Assembly (NCBI GenBank): GCA_016194905.1
Contig: JACQAP010000019.1
Coordinates: forward strand, 186,001-250,000
Direction of reading: 5' to 3'
DNA: 64,000 nucleotides
Origin: Betaproteobacteria bacterium
Lineage (GTDB): Bacteria > Pseudomonadota > Gammaproteobacteria > Burkholderiales > JACQAP01
Part shown: one piece after another, positions 29,093-36,821 of the stretch
Layout of the letters: every line of letters begins with the position of its first letter
Position numbering within the stretch: position 1 is the first letter of the stretch
Program-made: the position numbers and the translations under genes
Notes under the pieces: generated by a model
Databases searched by the model: none
What the model was told of the DNA's origin: nothing
What the model saw: the letters and a program-made list of their open reading frames with translations, nothing else

Positions 29093-30880
29093 GTGCGGGC
29101 CATGCAGCAGATGACCAGCACCCAGCTCTACTTCCGCCTGCTCCGTTACGTCAAACCGTACTGGGGCGTATTTGCGCTGTCGATCGTCGGGATGTTGATG
29201 AGTGCGGCCACCGAAGTTGCGCTGCCGATCGCGGTGAAGCCGTTCCTCGACGGCACCTTTGTCAAGAAGGACCCTTTCCTGATCACCTGGGTACCGATCT
29301 TCATGGTCCTGCTGTATGTGGTGCGCGGCGCGGGCGCCTACCTTGGAACCTACGCCAGCGCCTGGGTCGGGAACAAAGTGGTGATGGACCTGCGCGATCT
29401 GATGTTCCGCCGCATGCTCGCACTGCCGCTAGGGTTTTTTCATGACAACACCACTGGCAACCTGATATCGCGCTTCACCTTCGATGTCGCCCAGGTCACC
29501 GGTGCCGCCACCAACGTGGTCACGGTGCTGATCAAGGATTCGGTGACCATTCTCGGTTTGCTGGCCTACCTGTTGTACACGGACTGGAAGCTCACGCTGA
29601 TTTCGCTGATCATGGTCCCGCCGATCGCCGTGGTGGTGCGCTATTTCAATGTCCGGCTGCGCAACATGAGCCGCAAGACCCAGGATGCCATGGGCGACAT
29701 CACCCAGGTCCTGCAGGAAACGGTCGAGTGCAACAAAGTTGTGAAGATCTTCGGCGGGCAAGAGTACGAGGCGCAGCGTTTCGCCGCGACCAGCGACCGG
29801 CTGCGCGGCTTCAGCATGAAGCAAACCGCCGCCGCCGCCGGCAATGTGCCGATCGTCCAGTTGCTCGCGGCGATGGCCGTGGCGGTGGTGGTTTATTACG
29901 CCACCGTGGAGGCGCAATCGGATGCCACAACAGTCGGCGGATTCGTCTCCTTCCTCGGCGCCATGCTGTTGCTGACCCCGCCTTTGAAACGACTGACCGG
30001 CGTAGCCGAATATCTGCAACGTGGCCTGGCTGCGGCTGAGAGCGTCTTCGCGCTGCTGGACGAGAATCCGGAGAAGGATGAGGGCAAGGTAACGCTGGAG
30101 CGAGCACGCGGAGGAGTCGACTTCCACAAGGTAAGCTTCCGCTACCCCCGCGCCGGCCAGCCGGCATTGAAGAATGTCACGTTGTCGATTTGTGCCGGGG
30201 AAACCATCGCGTTGGTCGGATCTTCCGGCGGCGGAAAAACCACGCTCGCGAACCTGGTGCCGCGTTTCTACCGCCCGGATTCCGGAACCATTACGATAGA
30301 TGGCCACGATATCGAAGCGTTGTCGCTTGCCAGCCTGCGCCGAAACATCGCGCTGGTGAGTCAGGAGGTCGCGTTGTTCAACGATACCGTCGCTGCAAAC
30401 ATCGCGTACGGTCAAGCAGCGGGCGCGAGCAGACCGGCGATCGAACACGCAGCCGCCGCGGCGCACGCGCTGGAATTCATTCGCGCAATGCCGCAAGGCT
30501 TCGATACCTTGATCGGGGAAAATGGCGTAAGGTTGTCTGGCGGTCAACGCCAGCGATTGGCGATTGCGCGCACAGTATTGAAGGACGCACCGATCCTGAT
30601 TCTGGACGAAGCAACATCGGCTCTCGATTCGGAATCGGAAAAGCATGTGCAGGATGCGCTAGAGCACCTCATGCGGGGCCGTACGACCATTGTCATCGCT
30701 CACCGCCTGTCAACCATCGAAAACGCGGACCGTATCGTGGTGCTCGATCAGGGCGAGATTGCCGAGATTGGAACGCATGCTGAATTGCTCGCCAAGGGCG
30801 GCATCTATGCAAACCTTCACAGCATCCAGTATGCGCTCGTCGGTGGCGAACCCGACCATGCGCTTCAGCCAATCAGTTGA
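29093..30880 (+). CDS. msbA: Lipid A/phospholipid flippase MsbA (ABC exporter)
   Basis: Half-size ABC exporter of 595 residues that flips lipid A-core across the inner membrane. The N-terminal domain has six membrane helices with typical MsbA sequence (SAATEVALPIAVKPFLDGTF, LALPLGFFHDNTTGNLISRF). The nucleotide-binding domain has Walker A GSSGGGKTT near residue 377, signature LSGGQRQR, and Walker B ILILDEATSALD with the H-loop IVIAHRLSTIENAD. The start is probably the GTG at 29093, since GGAG lies 10 bp upstream; the ATG at 29102 is the alternative. It seems monocistronic or shared with the following ferredoxin gene. Confidence 0.93.
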   Translation: MRAMQQMTSTQLYFRLLRYVKPYWGVFALSIVGMLMSAATEVALPIAVKPFLDGTFVKKDPFLITWVPIFMVLLYVVRGAGAYLGTYASAWVGNKVVMDLRDLMFRRMLALPLGFFHDNTTGNLISRFTFDVAQVTGAATNVVTVLIKDSVTILGLLAYLLYTDWKLTLISLIMVPPIAVVVRYFNVRLRNMSRKTQDAMGDITQVLQETVECNKVVKIFGGQEYEAQRFAATSDRLRGFSMKQTAAAAGNVPIVQLLAAMAVAVVVYYATVEAQSDATTVGGFVSFLGAMLLLTPPLKRLTGVAEYLQRGLAAAESVFALLDENPEKDEGKVTLERARGGVDFHKVSFRYPRAGQPALKNVTLSICAGETIALVGSSGGGKTTLANLVPRFYRPDSGTITIDGHDIEALSLASLRRNIALVSQEVALFNDTVAANIAYGQAAGASRPAIEHAAAAAHALEFIRAMPQGFDTLIGENGVRLSGGQRQRLAIARTVLKDAPILILDEATSALDSESEKHVQDALEHLMRGRTTIVIAHRLSTIENADRIVVLDQGEIAEIGTHAELLAKGGIYANLHSIQYALVGGEPDHALQPIS

Positions 30881-30961
30881 CGTGAACTTTCCCTACAAAT
30901 AACCCTGAAACGCCGGCCCTGCTCAACCGATTCGGCTGAACCATTCGAAGGAACCGCTGTA

Positions 30962-31255
30962 GTGGAGATCCAGGAAACGGACTGTAAGCAGACGCCCGGT
31001 TCGATCCGGCCGGTCATCGACCGGAACCGGTGTGAGGGCAAGAAAGAATGCGTCGCGGTCTGTCCTTACCACGTCTTTACGATGGCAACCCTTACGCCGG
31101 AGTTGCGGCGTGGTCTGAGCCTGCGTGGAAAACTCAAAGGCTTCGCCCATCGATGGCAACAGGCGTTTGCCTCGAACGCCGACGCCTGCCAGGCCTGCGG
31201 GTTGTGCGTTTCCGTGTGTCCGGAAAAGGCGATTGCGCTGGTTCGACCCCGCTAA
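30962..31255 (+). CDS. Ferredoxin with two 4Fe-4S binding motifs
   Basis: A 97-residue iron-sulfur protein. The first motif is RNRCEGKKECVAVCPYHVF (Cx5Cx3CP) and the second is CQACGLCVSVCPEKAI (CxxCxxCxxxCP). Between them is a basic 35-residue insert. This arrangement is found in a family of small 4Fe-4S dicluster ferredoxins that donate electrons to unidentified partners. The start is a GTG at 30962 with GAAGG 10 bp upstream; the first ATG would remove the first cluster motif. Remnants of sodC follow immediately. Confidence 0.87.
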   Translation: MEIQETDCKQTPGSIRPVIDRNRCEGKKECVAVCPYHVFTMATLTPELRRGLSLRGKLKGFAHRWQQAFASNADACQACGLCVSVCPEKAIALVRPR

Positions 31256-31278
31256 GAACGGTGTGTCTTCAGTTCGTG

Positions 31279-31560
31279 ATGGAGGCAGCCCGCCCGGCTG
31301 GAAATTCCGCCGTGCGAAGCGCCTGCGGCGTCATCGATGGAAGCTCCGGGAAGGACAACGACAAATGACGAGTTCCAGCATTCCAGATCGGCGATGTCGC
31401 CTTCGGTACGGGACAGGACAGCATCATCGGCCGCGGGCTGGTAGTGCATGCCGACATGGACGACCTGAAGTCACAACCTGCCGGTAACTCCGGAACGCGC
31501 GTGGCGTGCGGAATGATCACCCGCGATCCCGACAAGATGACTTATTCAAAAGCGGGCTGA
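31279..31560 (+). pseudogene. sodC: Remnants of Cu-Zn superoxide dismutase, two C-terminal fragments in tandem
   Basis: Two stretches in one frame carry the SodC C-terminal signature. The first (31279-31368) reads PAGNSAVRSACGVI then stops at TGA 31366-31368. The second (31369-31560) reads [20 protein letters not shown] followed by [14 protein letters not shown] and stops at 31558. Bacterial SodC ends ...PAGNSGARIACGVI, and the signature contains the last active-site Arg and a disulfide Cys. The copper-ligand region, most of the barrel and any signal peptide are missing from both. No intact sodC is visible in the 350 bp between the ferredoxin and polA, so this is decayed or fragmentary. Confidence 0.72.
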
Positions 31561-31612
31561 TCCGCGAGAACACGAAGCGGAGGGTGGAATCGTGCGCAGT
31601 AGCCATCCGCGG

Positions 31613-34351
31613 CTAGTGCGCTTTCTCCCAGTTCGGCCCCGAACCGACGTCCACCGCCAGCAGCACATCGAGCGTTGCGACACTATTCATCAGTTTCGGA
31701 AGCTCGCTTTTTACTGAATCGATTTCAGACTCCGGTACTTCGAGAACGAGTTCGTCGTGGACCTGCATGATCAGCCGGCTCATCATGCGGGATGTTGATA
31801 TCCAGCCTTGGACGGCGATCATCGCCAGCTTGATCAGATCCGCTGCGGTTCCTTGCATCGGCGCGTTGATGGCGGCTCGCTCCGAACCCTGGCGTCGTGC
31901 CGCATTGCTCGCCCTTATGTCGTTGAGATAGAGCCTGCGCCCGAATACGGTTTCGACGTAGCCCAGGCTTCGCGCAGCTTCGCGCGTGCGTTCCATGTAA
32001 TCCTTCACTCCCGGGTAACGCTGGAAATAGCGTTCCATGTATTGCTGCGCGGCAGAACGCTCGATGCCGAGCTGCGAGGCCAGCCCGAACGCCGACATGC
32101 CGTAGATCAGTCCGAAGTTGATGACTTTCGCGTAGCGGCGCTGTTCGCTGGACACGGCCGCCGATTCGACGCCGAAGATTTCAGATGCGGTGTGCCGGTG
32201 CACGTCTTCGCCGGCGGCGAATGCCTGCAGCAGTCCTTTGTCCTGGGACAGATGCGCCATGATGCGCAGCTCGATCTGGGAATAGTCCGCCGAAATAATG
32301 ACCGAGCCTGGCGGCGCAATGAAAGCCTCGCGGATACGGCGGCCTTCCGCGGTGCGAACCGGAATGTTCTGCAGGTTCGGATCGTTGCTCGAGAGCCGGC
32401 CGGTTACTGCAACCGCCTGCGCGTAATTCGTGTGCACCCGTCCTGTCCTGGCGTTCACCATGCGCGGCAGCTTGTCGGTGTAAGTGGATTTCAGCTTGGA
32501 CAGGCTCCGATACTCGAGAATCAGCTTGGGCAGCGGATGATCGAGGGCGAGTTCCTGAAGCACGTCTTCGTCCGTCGAAGGCAGGCCTCCCGGCGTTTTC
32601 TTCTTCACCGGAAGCTTGTGGCGCTCGAACAGGATTTCCTGAAGCTGCTTCGGCGAGTTCAGGTTGAACGGCTGCCCAGCCTGCATGTGCACCGCCTGCT
32701 CCAGCCCCAGCATCTTGATGCCGAGCTCATGGCTCTGCTGGTCGAGAAGCCGGGTGTCCAGCAGCACGCCGTTGCGTTCCATCGTGAACAGCACTTCCAT
32801 TACCGGTATTTCGATGTTGCGGTAGATGCGCAGAAGTTTGGAATCCTGTTCGACTTGGGGATACAGCACCTGATGCAATTGCAATGTGACATCCGCGTCT
32901 TCGGCCGAGTACTCGGTCGCGCGGGCGAGATCCACCTGCTCGAACGGAATGCGGCTTGCGCCCTTGCCGGTGACATCGTCGTAAGTGATGGTGGTAATGC
33001 CAAGATGGCGGGCGGCGAGGTCGTCCATGTCGTGCGGGCGATGGCTTTCCAGCACATAGGATTGCAGCAATGTGTCGTGCTCCACCCCGCCGAGCAGGAT
33101 TCCGCAGTTGGCGAAGACATGCTTGTCGTATTTGAGGTTCTGTCCGACTTTGCGCGACGCCGGGCTCTCCAGCCAGTCCTTCAGCGCGGCAAGGACGTGA
33201 TCGCGGGAGAGTTGCGCCGGCGCACCGGTATACGTATGGCCGACCGGAATGTAGGCGCCGCTGTTCGCCTGCACCGAAAGCGAAATGCCGACCAGTTGCG
33301 CCGTCATCGGATCGAGACTGGTCGTCTCGGTATCGACGGATACCAGCGGCGCGTTCGAGATCCTGTCCAGCCAGGCCGCAAGTTCGGAGTCCGTCAGGAT
33401 GGTTCCGTAGTCCCGCGGCGCCGAGGGACGAGGGGTGGATACGACTGTTTCGTTCCCTCGCCCTTCATCCCCCGCACCCCTCAAGGGGGTATTGAAAAGA
33501 ATCCCTCCTCCCTCGAGTTCACGCAGCCAGGTCTTGAATTCGAGCCTCTCGAACAGCTGCAAAAGGACGGCTGCGTTCTGCGGCTGCGGGACGAGTCCGT
33601 CGATTCCGACGGGCAGGGGCACATCGCACTTGATACTCAGCAGTTTCTTCGCGGTCGGCAGCCACGGCAACGCTTTGCGCAGGTTTTCTCCGACCGCGCC
33701 GGTGATCTCCCCGGCATGGGCGACTACTTCGTCGAGCGTGCCATACTGCGAAAGCCACTTCACCGCGGTCTTCGGGCCGACTTTGTCGACACCGGGAACG
33801 TTGTCGACCGAGTCGCCGATCAGCGTGAGGTAGTCGACGATTTGCGCCGGCTTGACGCCGAACTTCTCCTGCACGCCCTTTTCATCAAGGGATTCACTGG
33901 ACATGGTGTTTACCAGCCTGACCATCGGATTGACGAGCTGCGTGATGTCCTTGTCGCCTGTGGAAATGACGGTCTGCACACCCAGCGTTTCGGCCTGCCT
34001 GGCCAAGGTGCCTATGACATCGTCGGCTTCGACGCCGTCGATCATCAGCAGCGGCCAGCCCATTGCGCGGATGCCATCGTGCAGCGGCTCGATCTGTTGC
34101 ACCAGATCATCCGGCATCGGCGGCCGATTGGCTTTGTACTGCGGATACCAGTCGTCGCGGAAGGTCTTTCCTTTTGCGTCGAATACGCAAGCGATATAAT
34201 CCGCCGACGTTTCCTTGCGCAGCTTCTGCAGCATGCTGAGCACACCCTTGACGGCACCGGTCGGTTCGCCGTGCCTGTTGCGCAGGTCGGGAAGCGCATG
34301 GAATGCGCGATAAAGGTAGGAAGAGCCGTCCACCAGCACTAGCGTTTTCAT
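31613..34351 (-). CDS. polA: DNA polymerase I
   Basis: A 912-residue repair and Okazaki-fragment polymerase with three domains. The 5' nuclease domain (~1-290) has DGSSYLYRAFHALP, GVEADDVIGTLA, STGDKDITQLV and GDSVDNVPGVDKVGPKTA. The 3'-5' exonuclease is intact (DTETTSLDP near 339, NLKYDKHVF, YSAEDADVTL), so proofreading is expected. The polymerase has motif A DYSQIELRIMAH near 688, motif B RRYAKVINFGLIYG and motif C HDELVLEV near 863. The linker at about residues 278-310 (EGGGILFNTPLRGAG onward) is encoded by a heptamer repeat element inserted in frame. It is divergent from the LOG-family gene, 25 bp away. Confidence 0.98.
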   Translation of the reverse strand: MKTLVLVDGSSYLYRAFHALPDLRNRHGEPTGAVKGVLSMLQKLRKETSADYIACVFDAKGKTFRDDWYPQYKANRPPMPDDLVQQIEPLHDGIRAMGWPLLMIDGVEADDVIGTLARQAETLGVQTVISTGDKDITQLVNPMVRLVNTMSSESLDEKGVQEKFGVKPAQIVDYLTLIGDSVDNVPGVDKVGPKTAVKWLSQYGTLDEVVAHAGEITGAVGENLRKALPWLPTAKKLLSIKCDVPLPVGIDGLVPQPQNAAVLLQLFERLEFKTWLRELEGGGILFNTPLRGAGDEGRGNETVVSTPRPSAPRDYGTILTDSELAAWLDRISNAPLVSVDTETTSLDPMTAQLVGISLSVQANSGAYIPVGHTYTGAPAQLSRDHVLAALKDWLESPASRKVGQNLKYDKHVFANCGILLGGVEHDTLLQSYVLESHRPHDMDDLAARHLGITTITYDDVTGKGASRIPFEQVDLARATEYSAEDADVTLQLHQVLYPQVEQDSKLLRIYRNIEIPVMEVLFTMERNGVLLDTRLLDQQSHELGIKMLGLEQAVHMQAGQPFNLNSPKQLQEILFERHKLPVKKKTPGGLPSTDEDVLQELALDHPLPKLILEYRSLSKLKSTYTDKLPRMVNARTGRVHTNYAQAVAVTGRLSSNDPNLQNIPVRTAEGRRIREAFIAPPGSVIISADYSQIELRIMAHLSQDKGLLQAFAAGEDVHRHTASEIFGVESAAVSSEQRRYAKVINFGLIYGMSAFGLASQLGIERSAAQQYMERYFQRYPGVKDYMERTREAARSLGYVETVFGRRLYLNDIRASNAARRQGSERAAINAPMQGTAADLIKLAMIAVQGWISTSRMMSRLIMQVHDELVLEVPESEIDSVKSELPKLMNSVATLDVLLAVDVGSGPNWEKAH
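33423..33517. repeat. Heptamer-array repeat element inside polA
   Basis: Two 7-bp units (GAGGGAC, GAGGGGT) are followed after ~15 bp by inverted-type units (TTCCCTC, GCCCTTC, ATCCCCC), then ACCCCTCAAGGG and GGTATTGAAAAGAA. The last two blocks recur in the mreB-mreC spacer, where 13 bp separate them. It is read through in frame in polA. Confidence 0.65.
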
Positions 34352-34376
34352 TGACGATCAGCGCCGAAAATCCAAT

Positions 34377-35105
34377 ATGAACGAAAAACAGAAGGTCCCG
34401 GTTCCGCTTGCTCCCGAATTGGTCGAGAAGGCATGGTCGGCGCGGGAATCCTGGCGGGTATTCGGAATTATGTCAGAGTTTGTCGAAGCCACCGAGCGCC
34501 TGGCTCACATCCGGCCCGCGGTCAGTATCTTCGGCAGCGCGCGGGTGGCGCGCGGGCATCCCTACTATCAACTGACCGAAGAGGTGGCACGCCGATTGTC
34601 CGATGCCGGATTCAGCGTGATCTCCGGTGGCGGACCGGGCGCAATGGAAGCGGCAAACAAAGGCGCGTTTGCGGGCCGATCGCCTTCGGTAGGACTGAAC
34701 ATCCAACTGCCTCACGAGCAGATAACCAACCAGTATCAGGACGTAAGCCAGACCTTCACGCGTTTTTTCGTACGCAAGGTCATGTTCGTCAAGTTCGCCT
34801 GCGCCTACGTGGTCGTACCGGGCGGCTTCGGCACAATGGACGAACTGATGGAAGCTCTGACCCTGGTGCAGACCGGCAAGATCCGTCGTTTCCCCATCAT
34901 CCTCATGCAGTCCTCCTACTGGCGAGGACTGATCGACTGGATCCGGGATCGGATGATAAGCGAGGGCATGATCGATGCGGCTGACATGAACCTGATCAAA
35001 CTGATCGATGAGCCCGACAAAGTGGTCGCGGCAATATTCGACCACTACGAGAAACGCGGCTTCGAGCCGACCGCCGCCGAACGCGAAGCACAACTGAATC
35101 TCTGA
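34377..35105 (+). CDS. LOG family protein (TIGR00730, Rossmann fold)
   Basis: A 242-residue protein of the LOG/lysine decarboxylase-like family; characterised members are phosphoribohydrolases that release bases from nucleoside monophosphates. The signature PGGFGTMDELMEALTLVQTG and the upstream GGGPGAMEAANKGA are both present and include the catalytic Arg/Glu region. An N-terminal extension of ~45 residues marks the larger subtype found next to polA and thrB in betaproteobacteria. It is divergent from polA and 9 bp before thrB, so probably in one unit with it. Confidence 0.88.
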   Translation: MNEKQKVPVPLAPELVEKAWSARESWRVFGIMSEFVEATERLAHIRPAVSIFGSARVARGHPYYQLTEEVARRLSDAGFSVISGGGPGAMEAANKGAFAGRSPSVGLNIQLPHEQITNQYQDVSQTFTRFFVRKVMFVKFACAYVVVPGGFGTMDELMEALTLVQTGKIRRFPIILMQSSYWRGLIDWIRDRMISEGMIDAADMNLIKLIDEPDKVVAAIFDHYEKRGFEPTAAEREAQLNL

Positions 35106-35114
35106 AACCGTCCG

Positions 35115-36044
35115 ATGTCAGTTTTCACGACCGTTATGCCCGACCAGCTTTCGGCCTGGCTGAGGAACTACTCGATCGGCGTGCCGACCGCTCTGGAAGG
35201 CATTCTCTCCGGCATCGAGAACACCAATTATTTCGTTACCACCACGCACGGCCGCTTCGTGCTGACGTTGTTCGAAAAGCTTACGCGTAAGGAACTGCCG
35301 TTCTATCTGAATTTGATGGCGCATCTTTCCAGTCACGGTCTGCCATGCCCGAAGCCGATCGCGAACCTGCAGAACGAATTGCTTGGTGAACTCAGCGGGA
35401 AGCCTGCCGCAATCGTCACCTGCCTGGAAGGTCACCCTGTAACCGAGCCGGCGCCGGTGCATTGCGCGCGGGTCGGCGAAGTACTGGCGGAGATGCACCT
35501 GGCCGGACGGACTTATCCGGGACACCTGGACAATCTTCGTGGCGCCGGCTGGTGGAGCGCCTGTGCGCCGGAAATCTATCCGTTTCTCAAGCCCGAGGAT
35601 GCGGAGCTGCTCAAGTCCGAGATCCGTTTCCAGGCGGAGCACAATCGTGAAGGATTGCCGTGCGGTGTCGTGCATGCCGACCTGTTTCGCGACAATGTCC
35701 TGTACGACGGCGACCGGGTCGGCGGTCTAATTGACTTTTATTTCGCCTGCGTCGATTGTTTCGTCTACGACGTGGCCATCACCGTGAACGATTGGTGCGT
35801 CAATGCCGATGCCAGACTCGATCACGTTCGCGCCGAAGCGCTGTTGAAGGCATACATGTCGGTGCGACCATTCACCGATCAGGAGCACGCCGCCTGGCCG
35901 AGGATGTTGCGCGCGGGCGCCCTGCGCTTCTGGGTCTCGAGGCTGCACGATTTCCATCTGCCGCGTCCCGGGGAACTCACCCACAAGCACGACCCGGAGC
36001 GGTTTCGCCGGATTCTTTTCAATCACCGCGCCGGCGGACCCTGA
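35115..36044 (+). CDS. thrB: Homoserine kinase ThrB (APH-fold type)
   Basis: Phosphorylates homoserine in threonine synthesis. It is 309 residues of the aminoglycoside-phosphotransferase-fold ThrB type used by beta- and some gammaproteobacteria, not the GHMP kinase of E. coli. Conserved: GIENTNYFVTTTHGRFVLTLFE, the catalytic loop VVHADLFRDNVLYD (Asp and Asn) and the metal-binding LIDFYFACVD. WVSRLHDFHLPR near the C terminus is also typical. The gene sits in the common polA/LOG/thrB/BPSS1780/uvrD neighbourhood. Confidence 0.95.
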   Translation: MSVFTTVMPDQLSAWLRNYSIGVPTALEGILSGIENTNYFVTTTHGRFVLTLFEKLTRKELPFYLNLMAHLSSHGLPCPKPIANLQNELLGELSGKPAAIVTCLEGHPVTEPAPVHCARVGEVLAEMHLAGRTYPGHLDNLRGAGWWSACAPEIYPFLKPEDAELLKSEIRFQAEHNREGLPCGVVHADLFRDNVLYDGDRVGGLIDFYFACVDCFVYDVAITVNDWCVNADARLDHVRAEALLKAYMSVRPFTDQEHAAWPRMLRAGALRFWVSRLHDFHLPRPGELTHKHDPERFRRILFNHRAGGP

Positions 36045-36069
36045 CTGCCGGACTACGAAAGAACCATCG

Positions 36070-36810
36070 ATGAACATACAAAGCGTTCCCGCCAGTCGTG
36101 GCTGGCAGTGGATCGTGGCGGCATTCAGTCTCTTCAAGAAAAATCCGCTGATCTGGATCGTCCTGCACCTGATATTGATACTGATTGGCGCGGGCCTGAG
36201 TATCCTGCCGGTGATCGGTCCCTATCTGCTTTACCTGCTGACCCCGCTGCTCCTGGGCGGCCTCATGACCGCCGCGAACGACATCGAATCCGGGCAGGAC
36301 ATCGAGATTGCGCACCTGTTCCGCGGGTTTCGCCAGAACACGTTGCACCTCATCACCGTCGGCGGGGTCTATCTCGTAGGCCAGGTCGTCATTTCCGGTG
36401 TGATGATCATGCTCGGCGGACCGGAATTCCAGCAAGCGCTCAGGGTCGGTGTCGAAGGAATCGACCCTGTCAGCATTACTCCCGAGGTCGCGACCCGCAT
36501 CCTGATGGCGCTGCTGGTAGGGATGGCACTCTTCGTACCGCTGGCCATGGCAACCTGGTTTTCTCCGGCACTGGTCATACTCGACAACCAGTCCGGTTTC
36601 GCCGCGATGGGCGAAAGCGTGCGCGCCTGTCTGCGCAACATGCAGCCCTTCCTGGTATACGGCATATTCAGCCTGCTGCTGCTGATCGTTGCGTCGATTC
36701 CCTTCGGTCTCGGCCTGGTCCTGTGGATACCGGTGATGGTGGTGACGATGTACACCAGTTACCGGGATATTTTTGCAACCGCTGCGACGCCTGAACAGGC
36801 AACAGCGTAA
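36070..36810 (+). CDS. BPSS1780-type integral membrane protein
   Basis: A 246-residue polytopic membrane protein with about five or six hydrophobic segments (LIWIVLHLILILIGAGLSIL, LITVGGVYLVGQVVISGVM, ILMALLVGMALFVPLAMA, FLVYGIFSLLLLIVASIPF). The opening VPASRGWQWIVAAFSLFKKNP and the LFRGFRQN loop match the betaproteobacterial family of that name. Its function is unknown. It is found between thrB and uvrD in related genomes, reads with thrB and is tail to tail with uvrD (11 bp apart). Confidence 0.82.
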   Translation: MNIQSVPASRGWQWIVAAFSLFKKNPLIWIVLHLILILIGAGLSILPVIGPYLLYLLTPLLLGGLMTAANDIESGQDIEIAHLFRGFRQNTLHLITVGGVYLVGQVVISGVMIMLGGPEFQQALRVGVEGIDPVSITPEVATRILMALLVGMALFVPLAMATWFSPALVILDNQSGFAAMGESVRACLRNMQPFLVYGIFSLLLLIVASIPFGLGLVLWIPVMVVTMYTSYRDIFATAATPEQATA

Positions 36811-36821
36811 CGCGGCTTCGT

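Noticed and set aside
31808-34342. An 844-codon open frame antisense to polA
   Set aside because: It mirrors the polA codons, is rich in His, Arg, Asp and Val as expected of an antisense frame, shows no motif, and polA itself is fully supported by catalytic motifs.
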